Source: Fontibacterium abundans
GTDB lineage: Bacteria > Pseudomonadota > Alphaproteobacteria > Pelagibacterales > Pelagibacteraceae
DNA length: 64,000 nt
Assembly (NCBI GenBank): GCA_965235095.1
Contig: OZ249405.1
Direction: 5' to 3' (one strand)
Part shown: positions 42,149-52,204 of the stretch, one piece after another
Position numbering within the stretch: the stretch's first letter is position 1
Layout: each line of letters begins with the position of its first letter
Translations under genes and position numbers: made by a program
Notes under the pieces: generated by a model
What the model saw: the letters and a program-made list of their open reading frames with translations, nothing else
Told to the model about the DNA's origin: nothing
Databases searched by the model: none

Positions 42149-42190
42149 AATATAGTTATTTAACTATATTATTATCACAAATATATACAA
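42149..42190. promoter_or_regulatory. Inverted repeat and candidate ctaC promoter in the ctaC/tldD divergent gap
   Basis: AATATAGTTA (42149-42158) and TAACTATATT (42161-42170) are perfect 10-bp arms around TT. On the minus strand TTGTAT (42185-42190) and TATAGT (42163-42168) are 16 bp apart, placing the repeat over the -10 of ctaC. It may be an operator for oxidase control or a shared element with tldD. The regulator is unknown. Confidence 0.5.
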
Positions 42191-42215
42191 AAAATTTGCG
42201 ACAATTTATCTAAAA

Positions 42216-43643
42216 ATGAACCCAAATCTAAATGAGTTTTTTTCAGAAGAAAATTCAATTTCAAGAAAGTCAGCAGAAACAATAGTTAATAATACTCTTT
42301 TTAAGTGTGATGACGGTGAGTTATTTCTAGAATCTACCGTTTCAGAGTCGTTGGTATTAGATGATGGAAAAATCAAAAATACGAGTTACGATTCTAGCAA
42401 AGGTTATGGCTTAAGATCAGTTAATAATGATATTACAACTTATTCTCATTCCAACGAATTAACAGAAGAATCTCTAAAAAAGTCTGCAAAAATAATTCTG
42501 GACGCTAATAAAAATTATTCTGGAAAAATAAACTCAGGACCAAAAAAAACTAATAAATATCTATACACAGACGTTAATCCTATTGAAGCAAAAAATTTTT
42601 CAGAAAAAATAGATCTATTAAATAAAATTGATAAATATTTAAGATCTAAGAATTCATATGTTAAGCAGGTTTCAAGTTCAATATTTTCTGAGTACCAACA
42701 AATAGAGATTATTAGACCTGATAGTCAAAGTTATTCCGATAAAAGACCGCTTGTTAGATTTAATGTTTCGGTAATGGTTGAAAAAAACGGAAGAAAAGAA
42801 ACAGGAAGTTATGGAACAGGTGGTAGAAAAATATTAGATGAATATATCACTGAACTAAATTGGAAAAAAGTTTGTGATATTGCCTTAAAACAAGCATTAA
42901 TTAATCTTGAAAGTGTTGATGCTCCTGCCGGTGAAATGAAAGTAGTTTTAGGACCTGGTTGGCCTGGAATACTTCTTCATGAAGCAATTGGGCACGGGCT
43001 TGAGGGTGATTTTAATAGAAAAAAAACTTCAGCATTCTCAAATTTGATGGGACAAAAAATAGCTGATGAACAAGTAACAGTTGTTGATGATGGAACAATT
43101 GAAAATAGAAGAGGATCAATAACTATTGATGATGAGGGAACCCCAACTAATAAAACTGTTCTGATCGAAAAAGGAATTTTAAAAAATTATATTCAAGATA
43201 GATTGAATGCAAGATTAATGAATGTGCAGCCAACAGGAAATGGACGAAGAGAAAGTTTTGAACATATGCCAATGCCTCGTATGACAAACACTTATATGCT
43301 TTCTGGAAAATATCATCCAGATGAAATAATTAAATCAGTTGATAGGGGAATTTATGCCGTTGCGTTTGGTGGTGGGCAAGTAGATATCACGAATGGTAAA
43401 TTTGTTTTCTCTTGTACTGAAGCTTATGAAATTAAGAATGGAAAAATTGGTAAACCATTAAAAGGTGCAACTTTGATTGGCAATGGTCCTGACGTGCTTA
43501 CAAAAGTTAAAATGGTTGGTAATGATATGGAGTTAGATGCTGGCATTGGAACATGTGGAAAAAATGGACAATGGGTACCAGTTGGTGTTGGTCAACCAAC
43601 AATTTTAATTGATGGTATTACTGTTGGTGGAACTCAAAATTAA
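42216..43643 (+). CDS. tldD: TldD metalloprotease subunit
   Basis: 475 residues. LLHEAIGHGLEGDFNRKKTS has the zinc motif HExxxH. ILIDGITVGGTQN at the end, and QPTGNGRRESFEHMPMPRMT, are family blocks. TldD with TldE (PmbA, at 45 kb) forms a heterodimeric peptidase known from maturation of microcin B17 and removal of unfolded peptides. tldD facing the cox operon is the usual alphaproteobacterial layout. Overlaps the convergent rsmE by 4 bases. Confidence 0.96.
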   Translation: MNPNLNEFFSEENSISRKSAETIVNNTLFKCDDGELFLESTVSESLVLDDGKIKNTSYDSSKGYGLRSVNNDITTYSHSNELTEESLKKSAKIILDANKNYSGKINSGPKKTNKYLYTDVNPIEAKNFSEKIDLLNKIDKYLRSKNSYVKQVSSSIFSEYQQIEIIRPDSQSYSDKRPLVRFNVSVMVEKNGRKETGSYGTGGRKILDEYITELNWKKVCDIALKQALINLESVDAPAGEMKVVLGPGWPGILLHEAIGHGLEGDFNRKKTSAFSNLMGQKIADEQVTVVDDGTIENRRGSITIDDEGTPTNKTVLIEKGILKNYIQDRLNARLMNVQPTGNGRRESFEHMPMPRMTNTYMLSGKYHPDEIIKSVDRGIYAVAFGGGQVDITNGKFVFSCTEAYEIKNGKIGKPLKGATLIGNGPDVLTKVKMVGNDMELDAGIGTCGKNGQWVPVGVGQPTILIDGITVGGTQN

Positions 43644-44359
43644 TTAATCTTAGAATTTAATATAGCAAGACCTGCAACAGCTGCTGTTTCAGATCTTAAA
43701 ATATTCTGTCCTAATGAAATAGGAATGCAATTATTCATACTGCCTAATAAGTCTCTTTCTTTTAATGAAAAATCACCTTCTGGACCAACTAGTAAATAAA
43801 ATTCTTGATTTTTATTATTTTTAAAAACTTCTTCAATTTTTTCATTGGAGCAGTTAATGTCTGCAAAAAAAACTATAGAATTTTTATCAAGCGATTTGAG
43901 TTTTTTCTCTAACTTTTCAACTGCATAAATAGCTGGCAACGATAACTGATTAGATTGTTCACAAGACTCTTTTATGATTTTTTCTGTTCTTTTAACATTT
44001 AAATTTTTAGCAACCGATTTTTCAGAAATAACAGGGTAAAAACTCTTAATGCCCACTTCTGTACACTTTTGAATTAAATAATCTAGTTTTGAACTTTTAA
44101 TTAAAGAAAATATCAAAGATATTTTTCCTGGTTTGCTTATATTTTCAATTTTTGAGATTAATTTTACTTTTGTATTTTTTTTATCAGAACTAATAATCTC
44201 TCCTTTGAACTCTCCGTCCTTAGAGTTAAATAAAAAAACATTATCTCCTACTCTTAAGCGCATTACATTCGTCAGATAATGAGCATCTTCTTTTTCTAAA
44301 ATTAAATCTAAATCTAGGTTTAATTTTTTATCTAAATAAATTCTTACTTTTAAAGACAT
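43640..44359 (-). CDS. rsmE: 16S rRNA (uracil-1498-N3)-methyltransferase
   Basis: 239 residues, SPOUT fold with an N-terminal PUA-like domain (HYLTNVMRLRVGDNVFLFN). Knot motifs: LIQKCTEVGIKSFYPVISE, the LLVGPEGDFSLKERDLL loop, and ISLGQNILRSETAAVAGLA. Methylates U1498 at the decoding site of the small subunit. Alone on the minus strand between tldD and ubiA; divergent from ubiA across 37 bp. Confidence 0.96.
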   Translation of the reverse strand: MSLKVRIYLDKKLNLDLDLILEKEDAHYLTNVMRLRVGDNVFLFNSKDGEFKGEIISSDKKNTKVKLISKIENISKPGKISLIFSLIKSSKLDYLIQKCTEVGIKSFYPVISEKSVAKNLNVKRTEKIIKESCEQSNQLSLPAIYAVEKLEKKLKSLDKNSIVFFADINCSNEKIEEVFKNNKNQEFYLLVGPEGDFSLKERDLLGSMNNCIPISLGQNILRSETAAVAGLAILNSKIN

Positions 44360-44396
44360 AACTGTTATTGTAACTAAATTACCTAATTTTTACAAA

Positions 44397-45263
44397 ATGT
44401 ACCAATTTGCCAACCTATTAAGATTAAATAAACCAATTGGAATCTTTTTACTATTCTGGCCATGTGCTTGGAGTTTAGCAATGACTCAATGGTATGTTGT
44501 TAATAATTATCTATTTATTAAATACTTTATTCTATTTTTTGTTGGGTCAATAATCATGAGAAGCGCTGGCTGCGTCTATAATGACATCGTAGACAAAAAA
44601 ATAGATATCAAAGTTCAAAGAACAAAAAAACGTTTAATAGCTGCAGGAAAAATAACAACTAAAACTGCCTGGCTTATTATTTTATTGCTACTAATTCCTG
44701 CCTTCATAATATTATTTCAGTTAAATAATTTTTCTAAAATATTAGGTCTGTCATCTGGATTATTAATTCTTACTTATCCTTTTATGAAAAGGATAACATT
44801 TTGGCCTCAATTATTTCTTGGGTTTACATTTAATTGGGGTGTATTACTTGGTTGGTCAGTGTTCTTTGAAAATTTAACGATAGAAATTATTATTTTGTAT
44901 ATGGCGGGAGTTTTTTGGACTTTAGGATATGACACAATTTATGCCTTACAGGACAGACGTGATGATTTAAAAATAAAAGTTAAATCTACGGCAATTAAAT
45001 TTGAATATGATATAAAAAATTTTTTATTTTTTTGCTATATATCAACAATAACTTTGTTAATTGGCCTAGGATTTTTAACAAATAGATCTCTTGCATATTT
45101 CTTCTTATTAGTACTTGCAGCGTTACATTTGGCCTATCAAGTTATAATAATTCAAAAAATAAAATCTAATAATAGAGAAAAAATTCAAATAGTTTTTAAT
45201 AGCAACAATTCTTTTGGAGTCTTAATATTTTTAATATTTTTTTTAGAGATCTATAATGCTTAA
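44397..45263 (+). CDS. ubiA: 4-hydroxybenzoate polyprenyltransferase
   Basis: 288 residues, about eight or nine helices. First Asp motif in VYNDIVDKKIDIKVQRTKKR and second in YALQDRRDDLKIKVKSTAIK bind the Mg-prenyl diphosphate. LNKPIGIFLLFWPCAWSL is the classic UbiA start. It makes the prenylated ubiquinone ring used by the bc1 complex. Overlaps tldE by 8 bases. Confidence 0.96.
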   Translation: MYQFANLLRLNKPIGIFLLFWPCAWSLAMTQWYVVNNYLFIKYFILFFVGSIIMRSAGCVYNDIVDKKIDIKVQRTKKRLIAAGKITTKTAWLIILLLLIPAFIILFQLNNFSKILGLSSGLLILTYPFMKRITFWPQLFLGFTFNWGVLLGWSVFFENLTIEIIILYMAGVFWTLGYDTIYALQDRRDDLKIKVKSTAIKFEYDIKNFLFFCYISTITLLIGLGFLTNRSLAYFFLLVLAALHLAYQVIIIQKIKSNNREKIQIVFNSNNSFGVLIFLIFFLEIYNA

Positions 45264-46575
45264 AGATAATTCCTTCTTAAATAATCTTGGTGAATATTGC
45301 ATTGATGAATTAAAAAAAATCGGGGCTACAAACTCTGAGGTAATCGTAGCTCATTCAATTTCTGAGGATATGTTACAAAGAAATGGAAAAATTGAAGAGG
45401 TCACAAGATCTGAAGATATTAGCATTGGACTAACGGCCTATATTGGACAAAAAAAATCTTCTATCTCCAGTTCTAATTTAACAAAAAATAATATCAAACA
45501 GGCAATTATTAGATGTTACGAAATGGCAAAAAATACACCTGAAGATAAATATTGCGGTCTGCCTAACAATAATAATCTTGAAAAAGATCATATTGATTTA
45601 GATTTATTTGACAATTCAATAATCTCTTATGAAGCTAAAAAAGATTATATTTCTGAATGCGAATCTGAAGCATTAAAACAGAAAAAAATCTTTAACTCTA
45701 ATGGAGTTTCATTTACCGAAGCTAAATCAAATTTTATACTGAAAAATTCTAATGGTTTTTCCAATGGACGAAGATCATCGATCTTTAGTGTTTCATGCGA
45801 TGTTGTTGCAAAAGAAGAGGATAGCATGGAAAGAGATTATGAATATTCATCCAAAAGATTTTTTTGTGATTTAACTAAACCCAAAGACATTGGAAGGATA
45901 GCGGCTATAAGAGCAAGCGCGAGATTAAGTCCAAGAAAAATAAATTCTTTTGCTGGACCGGCCGTATTTGAGCCAAGAGTATCCTCGAGTTTCTTGTCAC
46001 ATTTAATAACGTCCATTTCTGGACATAATTTGGCTAGAAAAGTAAGTTTTATTAAAGGCGATATAGGAGAAATTTTATTTCAAGAGAATATTAATGTCAT
46101 AGATGATCCGTTAATAAAAAAAGGATTGGGATCAAGAAATTTTGACTCTGAAGGTGTGGACTGTAAAAAATTAGAATTAATAAAAAAAGGCAAACTTAAT
46201 GAGATCATTTTAGACACTTATTCTAGTAAAATGTTAAATAAAAAATCTAATGGGCGATGCGGTGGTACGACGAATTGTTATTTTGAAAATGGAAAAATAA
46301 CAAAAACAGATTTAATGAAAGATATTAAAAAAGGAGTTTATATAACAGAATTATTTGGCTCTGGATTTAATAGTGTTACAGGTGACTTTAGCAAAGGGGG
46401 TTCTGGATTTTTAATAGAAAATGGTGAGATAACTTATCCAATTAGTGAGATCACAGTTGCAGGGAATATTAAAGATATGTTCAAAGAAATGCTATTGGCC
46501 AATGATTTAGAATTTAAATCTAGAACTAATTCTCCAACAATTAGAATTAACAACGTAAGTATTGCGGGAAAATAA
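45256..46575 (+). CDS. pmbA: TldE/PmbA metalloprotease subunit
   Basis: 439 residues, partner of TldD; it lacks the zinc motif, as expected for TldE. Conserved blocks: SISEDMLQRNGKIEEVTRSE, EPRVSSSFLSHLITSISGHN and the tail LANDLEFKSRTNSPTIRIN. Located after ubiA; the msbA-like gene follows without a gap, so this looks like one long operon from ubiA to lpxL. Confidence 0.93.
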   Translation: MLKDNSFLNNLGEYCIDELKKIGATNSEVIVAHSISEDMLQRNGKIEEVTRSEDISIGLTAYIGQKKSSISSSNLTKNNIKQAIIRCYEMAKNTPEDKYCGLPNNNNLEKDHIDLDLFDNSIISYEAKKDYISECESEALKQKKIFNSNGVSFTEAKSNFILKNSNGFSNGRRSSIFSVSCDVVAKEEDSMERDYEYSSKRFFCDLTKPKDIGRIAAIRASARLSPRKINSFAGPAVFEPRVSSSFLSHLITSISGHNLARKVSFIKGDIGEILFQENINVIDDPLIKKGLGSRNFDSEGVDCKKLELIKKGKLNEIILDTYSSKMLNKKSNGRCGGTTNCYFENGKITKTDLMKDIKKGVYITELFGSGFNSVTGDFSKGGSGFLIENGEITYPISEITVAGNIKDMFKEMLLANDLEFKSRTNSPTIRINNVSIAGK

Positions 46576-48309
46576 ATGACTAAATTAGAACTTATAAACA
46601 GAATCTTTAAAACACAGGTTAAAAAGTATATTCCAGAACTAAGTATAACTTTTATTTTTATTATTTTAACTTCTCTTACAACAGCTGCCACGGCATGGCT
46701 ACTAGATCCTGCTATTAAAGAAATTTTTGAAAATAAAAATAAACAAATGCTATATCTTATCCCTGTAGCAATAGTTTTTACCTTTATAATAAAAGCTTTT
46801 TCAATTTACGGAACAAGAATTATTACTATTAAAGTTGGAATAAAAATAATTAAAAATATTCAAACTCTAATGGCTCAAAAATTTTTACTATCTGACATCT
46901 CGCATATTACTAAAAAACATTCAGGAAAATATTTGTCTAATTTTACTAATGACACAACTATATTATTTACAGTTTTAACTGGTGTGGTTGTAACGTTATT
47001 TAAAGAAATATTTACATTAATAGCATTGCTTGGACTAATGTTTTACCACGACTGGCAACTAAGTTTGCTAGCTATGATAATGATACCTATTGCCGCTATT
47101 TCTTCAAAAAATATAGGAAAAAAAATGGGCAAAAAAGTCCGTGTAAGTCTAGAAGCTTCAGATAAATTTATGAAATTTTTGAGTGAGATAATTAAAGGAT
47201 CTTGGTTAATAAAAATCTATCAAAAAGAAGAGGATGAATTAAAAAAGATTAGTATGATTATTGATGAGCGATTTAAGGCTATAAGAAAAGTTGAACAAAC
47301 AAGATTAGGCGCCGGTCCAATAATGGAAATAATTTCTGCTATTGCTATTGCCATTGTAGTTTTTTTTGCAGGCTACAGAAGCATGCAAGGCGCCATAACA
47401 CTTGGAGAGTTTGTTTCTTTTTTAGCTGCTCTAATGTTGGCCTACCAGCCAGTTAGAGCATTAGCTGGGATTAATGTTGGTATACAAGAAGGTGTAACAG
47501 CCGCTAAACGAATATATGAAATAATTGATCAGAAAAATGAGATTTATAACGATGAAAATGCTCCTTCTTTAAAATTAAAGAACGCAACATTAGAGTTTAA
47601 AAATATCAGCTTCACATATCCAGATGGTACACATGCTTTAAAAAATTTATCTGCAAAAATAGAAGGTGGAAAAAAAGTTGGTTTAGTTGGTATAAGCGGA
47701 TCTGGAAAAACTACATTTTTAAATTTAATTCCAAGATTCTTTAATTTAGAACACGGTACAATTCTTATTGATGACCAAAATATAAACACTATAAATTTAA
47801 ATTCTTTAAGAAAAGAAATTTCAATAGTTAGTCAAGATGTAATACTTTTTGATGACACTATTAGATCTAATATATTATACGGAAATGCATCAGCATCTGA
47901 TGATGAAATAATAAACGCATGTAAATTTGCAGCTGCCCAAGATTTTATAGAAAAACTTCCAAACAAATATGAAACTATCATTGGGGAAAATGGAATAAAA
48001 TTATCTGGAGGGCAAAAACAAAGATTATCAATAGCAAGGGCTATATTAAAAGATTCTTCAATAATATTATTAGATGAGGCCACTTCGTCTTTGGATTCTG
48101 AGTCTGAAGCAGTTATCCAAAAAGCTATTGAAAATTTAACTAAAAATAAAACAACAATTATAATTGCTCATAGACTATCAACGATCATGAAATGCGATAA
48201 AATTTTAGTTTTTGATAGTGGTCAAATAGTTGATGAAGGCAGTCATGAATTTCTTGTAAAAAATTCTTCGATCTACAAAAACTTATATGAAAAACAAATT
48301 ATAAATTAA
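46576..48309 (+). CDS. msbA: ABC transporter, lipid-exporter type (MsbA-like)
   Basis: 577 residues: six membrane helices then one ATPase domain, so it works as a homodimer. Walker A GLVGISGSGKTTFLNLI, Q-loop SQDVILFDD, signature LSGGQKQRLSIARAIL, Walker B SIILLDEATSSLDSES. Followed directly by Kdo transferase and lipid A genes, so flipping of lipid A-core is the likely role, though related exporters of other lipids look similar. One-base overlap with waaA. Confidence 0.88.
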   Translation: MTKLELINRIFKTQVKKYIPELSITFIFIILTSLTTAATAWLLDPAIKEIFENKNKQMLYLIPVAIVFTFIIKAFSIYGTRIITIKVGIKIIKNIQTLMAQKFLLSDISHITKKHSGKYLSNFTNDTTILFTVLTGVVVTLFKEIFTLIALLGLMFYHDWQLSLLAMIMIPIAAISSKNIGKKMGKKVRVSLEASDKFMKFLSEIIKGSWLIKIYQKEEDELKKISMIIDERFKAIRKVEQTRLGAGPIMEIISAIAIAIVVFFAGYRSMQGAITLGEFVSFLAALMLAYQPVRALAGINVGIQEGVTAAKRIYEIIDQKNEIYNDENAPSLKLKNATLEFKNISFTYPDGTHALKNLSAKIEGGKKVGLVGISGSGKTTFLNLIPRFFNLEHGTILIDDQNINTINLNSLRKEISIVSQDVILFDDTIRSNILYGNASASDDEIINACKFAAAQDFIEKLPNKYETIIGENGIKLSGGQKQRLSIARAILKDSSIILLDEATSSLDSESEAVIQKAIENLTKNKTTIIIAHRLSTIMKCDKILVFDSGQIVDEGSHEFLVKNSSIYKNLYEKQIIN

Positions 48310-49544
48310 TGAGGATTGCTTATTATTTAATAACAACGGTCTTCTATTACCTATTATATCCTTACCTTTATTTTAGAATTTTAAAAAAAAAAGAGTGTCC
48401 ATTACGCTATCGAGAAAAATTAGGAGTTTCACTTAAAGTCAGAAATGATGGTTATTTAATGTGGTTTCATTGCTCAAGCATTGGAGAATTAAAAAGTATA
48501 TTTCCAATAATTGATCACTATTTAAAAAAAAACCAGATTCTAGTTACAACTACTACCTTGGGCTCAAATGAAGTCTTTCAAAAAAAATATTACAATACCA
48601 ATAATATCATCCATCAATATTCTCCTATTGATAGTCCACAAATTATTAAAAAATTTTTTAAAAAATGGAATCCTAATATTATTTTTTTTACTGAATCTGA
48701 AATATGGCCAAATCAGATCTTTCACGCAAAAAATATTAATATTCCAATAATCCTACTAAACGCAAGAATCTCTAATAAATCATTTATTAAATGGAAATTA
48801 ATAAAAAATAGTATGAATAAAATACTAAATTGTTTCGATTTAATTCTATGTCAAAGCAATGAAAGTGCTGATTATTTTAATTATTTTGGAACTAATAATG
48901 TCAAAATATCAGGTAATCTTAAATATGTGACATCAGAAGACATTGGAAATAAAGAAGAAAATTTAAATATACAAAAAAGATTAATATTTATAGCTCTAAG
49001 CACTCATCCTACAGAAGAAGAGTTTTGTATAAAAATACATGCATCTTTGAAATCACAATACGCTAACCTATTAACAATCATTATACCAAGGCACATAAAC
49101 AGGATTCCTGAAATAAAAAAAATAATTATAAACGCTAAATTAAATTTTTTAATTGCGGAAACTCTTGATAATTTTGAAAATAACACCGATATTTTAATAA
49201 TTAATTCATATGGAAATACTAAAAAAATTCTTAAATCATCAAAATATGTCTTTATTGGCGGGTCTTTAGTTAATCATGGTGGGCAAAATCCAATTGAAGT
49301 TGCTTATAACAATGCTTTAATTTTTCATGGACCACACGTACATAACTTTAGCGAAATATATGATTTCTTAAATAAAGAAAATATTGCTTTCAAGATTAAT
49401 TCTGAGGCCGAATTAATTGATCAGCTAAAAGCAAAATTTAATAATTATCAAAATAACAATATTAAAGAAAAAATAATTAAAATGGGCGATGAAATTTTAT
49501 CATCAACAATTAAAAGATTAGATCAATATATAGTTAATAAATAA
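48309..49544 (+). CDS. waaA: 3-deoxy-D-manno-octulosonic acid (Kdo) transferase
   Basis: 411 residues, GT-B fold with an N-terminal membrane anchor (AYYLITTVFYYLLYPYLYF). LMWFHCSSIGELKSIFPII and TESEIWPNQIFHA are WaaA signatures, and the C-terminal FIGGSLVNHGGQNPIEVAYN is the nucleotide-sugar site. Adds Kdo to lipid IVA. Two bases precede lpxK. Confidence 0.95.
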   Translation: MRIAYYLITTVFYYLLYPYLYFRILKKKECPLRYREKLGVSLKVRNDGYLMWFHCSSIGELKSIFPIIDHYLKKNQILVTTTTLGSNEVFQKKYYNTNNIIHQYSPIDSPQIIKKFFKKWNPNIIFFTESEIWPNQIFHAKNINIPIILLNARISNKSFIKWKLIKNSMNKILNCFDLILCQSNESADYFNYFGTNNVKISGNLKYVTSEDIGNKEENLNIQKRLIFIALSTHPTEEEFCIKIHASLKSQYANLLTIIIPRHINRIPEIKKIIINAKLNFLIAETLDNFENNTDILIINSYGNTKKILKSSKYVFIGGSLVNHGGQNPIEVAYNNALIFHGPHVHNFSEIYDFLNKENIAFKINSEAELIDQLKAKFNNYQNNNIKEKIIKMGDEILSSTIKRLDQYIVNK

Positions 49545-49545
49545 G

Positions 49546-50532
49546 ATGTATTTTATTAAACCAAAGTTTTGGGATAAAAAAAATAATTCCTTTTTATCTA
49601 TATTATTATATCCATTATCATTTTTTTATTATCTGATTTGTATAATAAGAAAAAAAACTACTATTACACAAAAATTTAAAATTCCTATAATCTGTGTAGG
49701 AAATATTTATATTGGCGGCACTGGTAAAACGTCTGCAGCTATAGAGATAATTAAAATTTTAAATAAATCTAAAAAAGTCTGTTTTTTAACAAAAGGATAT
49801 GGAAGAAAAAGTAAGAGAGATATTTTTTTAAATGAATTAAACATACCCAATCAAAAAGCTGAGGATACGGGTGATGAAGCATTGCTATTAAATAAATTTG
49901 GGCATGTATATATTTCAAATAATAGAGCTGAGGCTATAAATACTATTATAAAATTAAAGTATGAGGCCATTATTCTAGATGATGGATTCCAAGATCATCA
50001 GATATTTAAAAATCTAAATATTCTATGCTTTGATTCAAAAAATTGGGTTGGAAATAATAATTTAATACCATCTGGACCTCTTAGAGAGCCATTAACATCA
50101 ATAAAAGAAGCTAACTTCATAATTGTTAAAGGAGAAAAAAATCAAATTATTGAAAAGGAAGTTAAAAATATAAATCCGAATATTGAGATTATTTATGCTG
50201 AAAACAAAATTGAAAATATTGAAACTTTAAAGAATAAAAATTTTATAGCATTTACTGGAATTGGTAATCCATATAGCTTTTTTAATACTTTACTAGATCA
50301 CAACATAAAAATCATAAAACAAATTATTTATCCAGACCATTTTCAATTTACTGAAAAAAATTATAAAGTTTTATCTAAAGAAGCTGAAAATAATAAATGC
50401 GATTTGCTAACGACTGAAAAAGATTACCTAAGAATTAATAATAATTTTAAAGAAAAAATTTATTATACTAAATTGAATACTCTATTAATTGAAAAAGAAT
50501 CTTTAGAAGAAAAACTTAAAAAATTATTTTAA
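49546..50532 (+). CDS. lpxK: Tetraacyldisaccharide 4'-kinase
   Basis: 328 residues. P-loop kinase of lipid A synthesis: VGNIYIGGTGKTSAAIEII, then GYGRKSKRD, TGDEALLL, and AIILDDGFQDHQIFKNLNIL with LIPSGPLREP. It phosphorylates the disaccharide to give lipid IVA, the acceptor for WaaA. N-terminal membrane segment (LLYPLSFFYYLICII). Overlaps lpxL by one base. Confidence 0.96.
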   Translation: MYFIKPKFWDKKNNSFLSILLYPLSFFYYLICIIRKKTTITQKFKIPIICVGNIYIGGTGKTSAAIEIIKILNKSKKVCFLTKGYGRKSKRDIFLNELNIPNQKAEDTGDEALLLNKFGHVYISNNRAEAINTIIKLKYEAIILDDGFQDHQIFKNLNILCFDSKNWVGNNNLIPSGPLREPLTSIKEANFIIVKGEKNQIIEKEVKNINPNIEIIYAENKIENIETLKNKNFIAFTGIGNPYSFFNTLLDHNIKIIKQIIYPDHFQFTEKNYKVLSKEAENNKCDLLTTEKDYLRINNNFKEKIYYTKLNTLLIEKESLEEKLKKLF

Positions 50533-51407
50533 TGAAAATTATTAGATATTTTTTAGAATTTTTCATCGTAATAATATTTTTTATAATATTTAAAATTATT
50601 GGTCTTAAATTGTCTTCTGACTTAGGAGAAATAATAGGAAAGTACTTTGGTCCTTTATTTAGGAAAAAGACAATAGCTAAAAAAAATATTTTAATAGCAT
50701 TTCCAGATCTTAATGAAAAATCAATCAATGAAATGATTGAGCGCATGTGGAAAAATATAGGAAGAATTTTTGGAGAATATATCCATATAAATAAATTCAG
50801 TATAATAGATCAAAAAAAAATAAAAATAGTCTTTGCTAATAAAAATAATTTTGAATTATTAAAAAAAAATAATAAACCAGTAGTTTTTTTTTCTGGTCAT
50901 TTTGCAAATTTTGAATTAATGGCAAAATGTTTGCAAGAATTAGGATTTAATATTGGGGCTATTTACAGACCTCTTAATAATATTTTTTTAAATCCAATTA
51001 TGGAATTTATTAGAAAAAAATATATTTGCCCGATTCAAATAGAAAAAGGTTCCAATGGAACTAAAAAATTAATTAAACACATTTCAACTAACGGTCCTTT
51101 AGCATTAATGATTGATCAAAGATTATCATCCAGTATTCGTGTGCCATTTTTTAATCAGCCGGCCTCAACAACAACAACTCCTGCTCAATTAGCTATTAAG
51201 TATGATGCATTGCTTATTCCGGTATTTTTAAAGAGATTAGAAAAAACTAATTTTGAATTTTTTATTGAAGAGCCTTTGATAATAAACAGAACTAGTGATT
51301 ATGATAAAGATATTTTTAATATTACCCAAATCATGAATAAAAAAATTGAGGAATTTATAAAAAGAGATCCAGCTCACTGGCTGTGGTCCCATGATAGATG
51401 GAAATAA
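50532..51407 (+). CDS. lpxL: Lipid A late acyltransferase (LpxL/HtrB family)
   Basis: 291 residues. N-terminal helix (FLEFFIVIIFFIIFKIIGL), catalytic FSGHFANFELMA (H-x4-E), then GAIYRPLNNIFLNPIM, LMIDQRLSSSIRVPFF and HWLWSHDRWK at the end. It adds the secondary acyl chain to Kdo-lipid A. Which family member (LpxL or LpxM) cannot be told. Ends 5 bp from the convergent M23 gene. Confidence 0.92.
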   Translation: MKIIRYFLEFFIVIIFFIIFKIIGLKLSSDLGEIIGKYFGPLFRKKTIAKKNILIAFPDLNEKSINEMIERMWKNIGRIFGEYIHINKFSIIDQKKIKIVFANKNNFELLKKNNKPVVFFSGHFANFELMAKCLQELGFNIGAIYRPLNNIFLNPIMEFIRKKYICPIQIEKGSNGTKKLIKHISTNGPLALMIDQRLSSSIRVPFFNQPASTTTTPAQLAIKYDALLIPVFLKRLEKTNFEFFIEEPLIINRTSDYDKDIFNITQIMNKKIEEFIKRDPAHWLWSHDRWK

Positions 51408-51412
51408 AAATA

Positions 51413-52204
51413 TTATTTAAGAATTAATTCTGGATCAATTTTAGCATCAAACCAGTTCACTCCGAAATGCAAGTGTGGTCCAGTGGCTCTACCTGTTGAA
51501 CCGACCTTTCCTATTACTTGCCCTTTTTTAATTAATTCATCTTTTCTTACTAAAATTTCATCTAAATGAGCGTAAATTGTCGAAACCCCATGTCCATGAT
51601 CTAAAATTACACTTCCTCCTGTAAAATAAAAACCTTTCTCAGCAAGGGTCACATATCCACCTGCTGGAGATTTAACCTCTGTTCCTTTGGGCGCTGCAAA
51701 ATCAATACCTAAATGTGGTGAACGAGGCTTACCATTCAATATTCTTTGACTTCCATAAACCCCTGAAATTACACCATCAATAGGCTTACTAAAGCCAGAT
51801 AAAAAAAATTCAAAATCTGAATTAATTAATTGAGCATTTTTAATTAAATTATTTTCTTTTTTTATTATTTCTAATGACTCTTGATCTGGAGTTACCATTT
51901 TTTCATGAAGACCATCTATTCTTTGAATTTTATATTGTCTTTTCTTTATTTTGTAAGTTTTAGAAATTACTTGATTGTTCTTATCAACTGACTCAATAAT
52001 AATATTTCCTGTTTGATTATAATTAATACCAAAAACAAAAATACCATTTTTAGATAATTTTATTTTTTGCTTATTAACATATATAGACTTATCGGTCTGT
52101 TCTTTCCCAATGATAAGCGCTCCTTGAGTAATTTCTCCATTTAACTCAAAAGCATTTACCAAGTTTAATTGGAATAATAAAAATAATATAATTAAAAAAC
52201 GCAT
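51413..52204 (-). CDS. M23-family peptidoglycan endopeptidase (LytM domain), exported
   Basis: 263 residues with a signal peptide (FLIILFLLFQLNLVNA). An all-beta N-terminal region precedes the LytM domain, whose zinc ligands are intact: SPHLGIDFAAPKGTEV (His, Asp) and TGPHLHFGVNWF (HxH), with DHGHGVSTIYAHLDE between. An active hydrolase or activator of cell-wall cleavage is likely. No gap to the upstream DUF2093 gene. Confidence 0.93.
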   Translation of the reverse strand: MRFLIILFLLFQLNLVNAFELNGEITQGALIIGKEQTDKSIYVNKQKIKLSKNGIFVFGINYNQTGNIIIESVDKNNQVISKTYKIKKRQYKIQRIDGLHEKMVTPDQESLEIIKKENNLIKNAQLINSDFEFFLSGFSKPIDGVISGVYGSQRILNGKPRSPHLGIDFAAPKGTEVKSPAGGYVTLAEKGFYFTGGSVILDHGHGVSTIYAHLDEILVRKDELIKKGQVIGKVGSTGRATGPHLHFGVNWFDAKIDPELILK

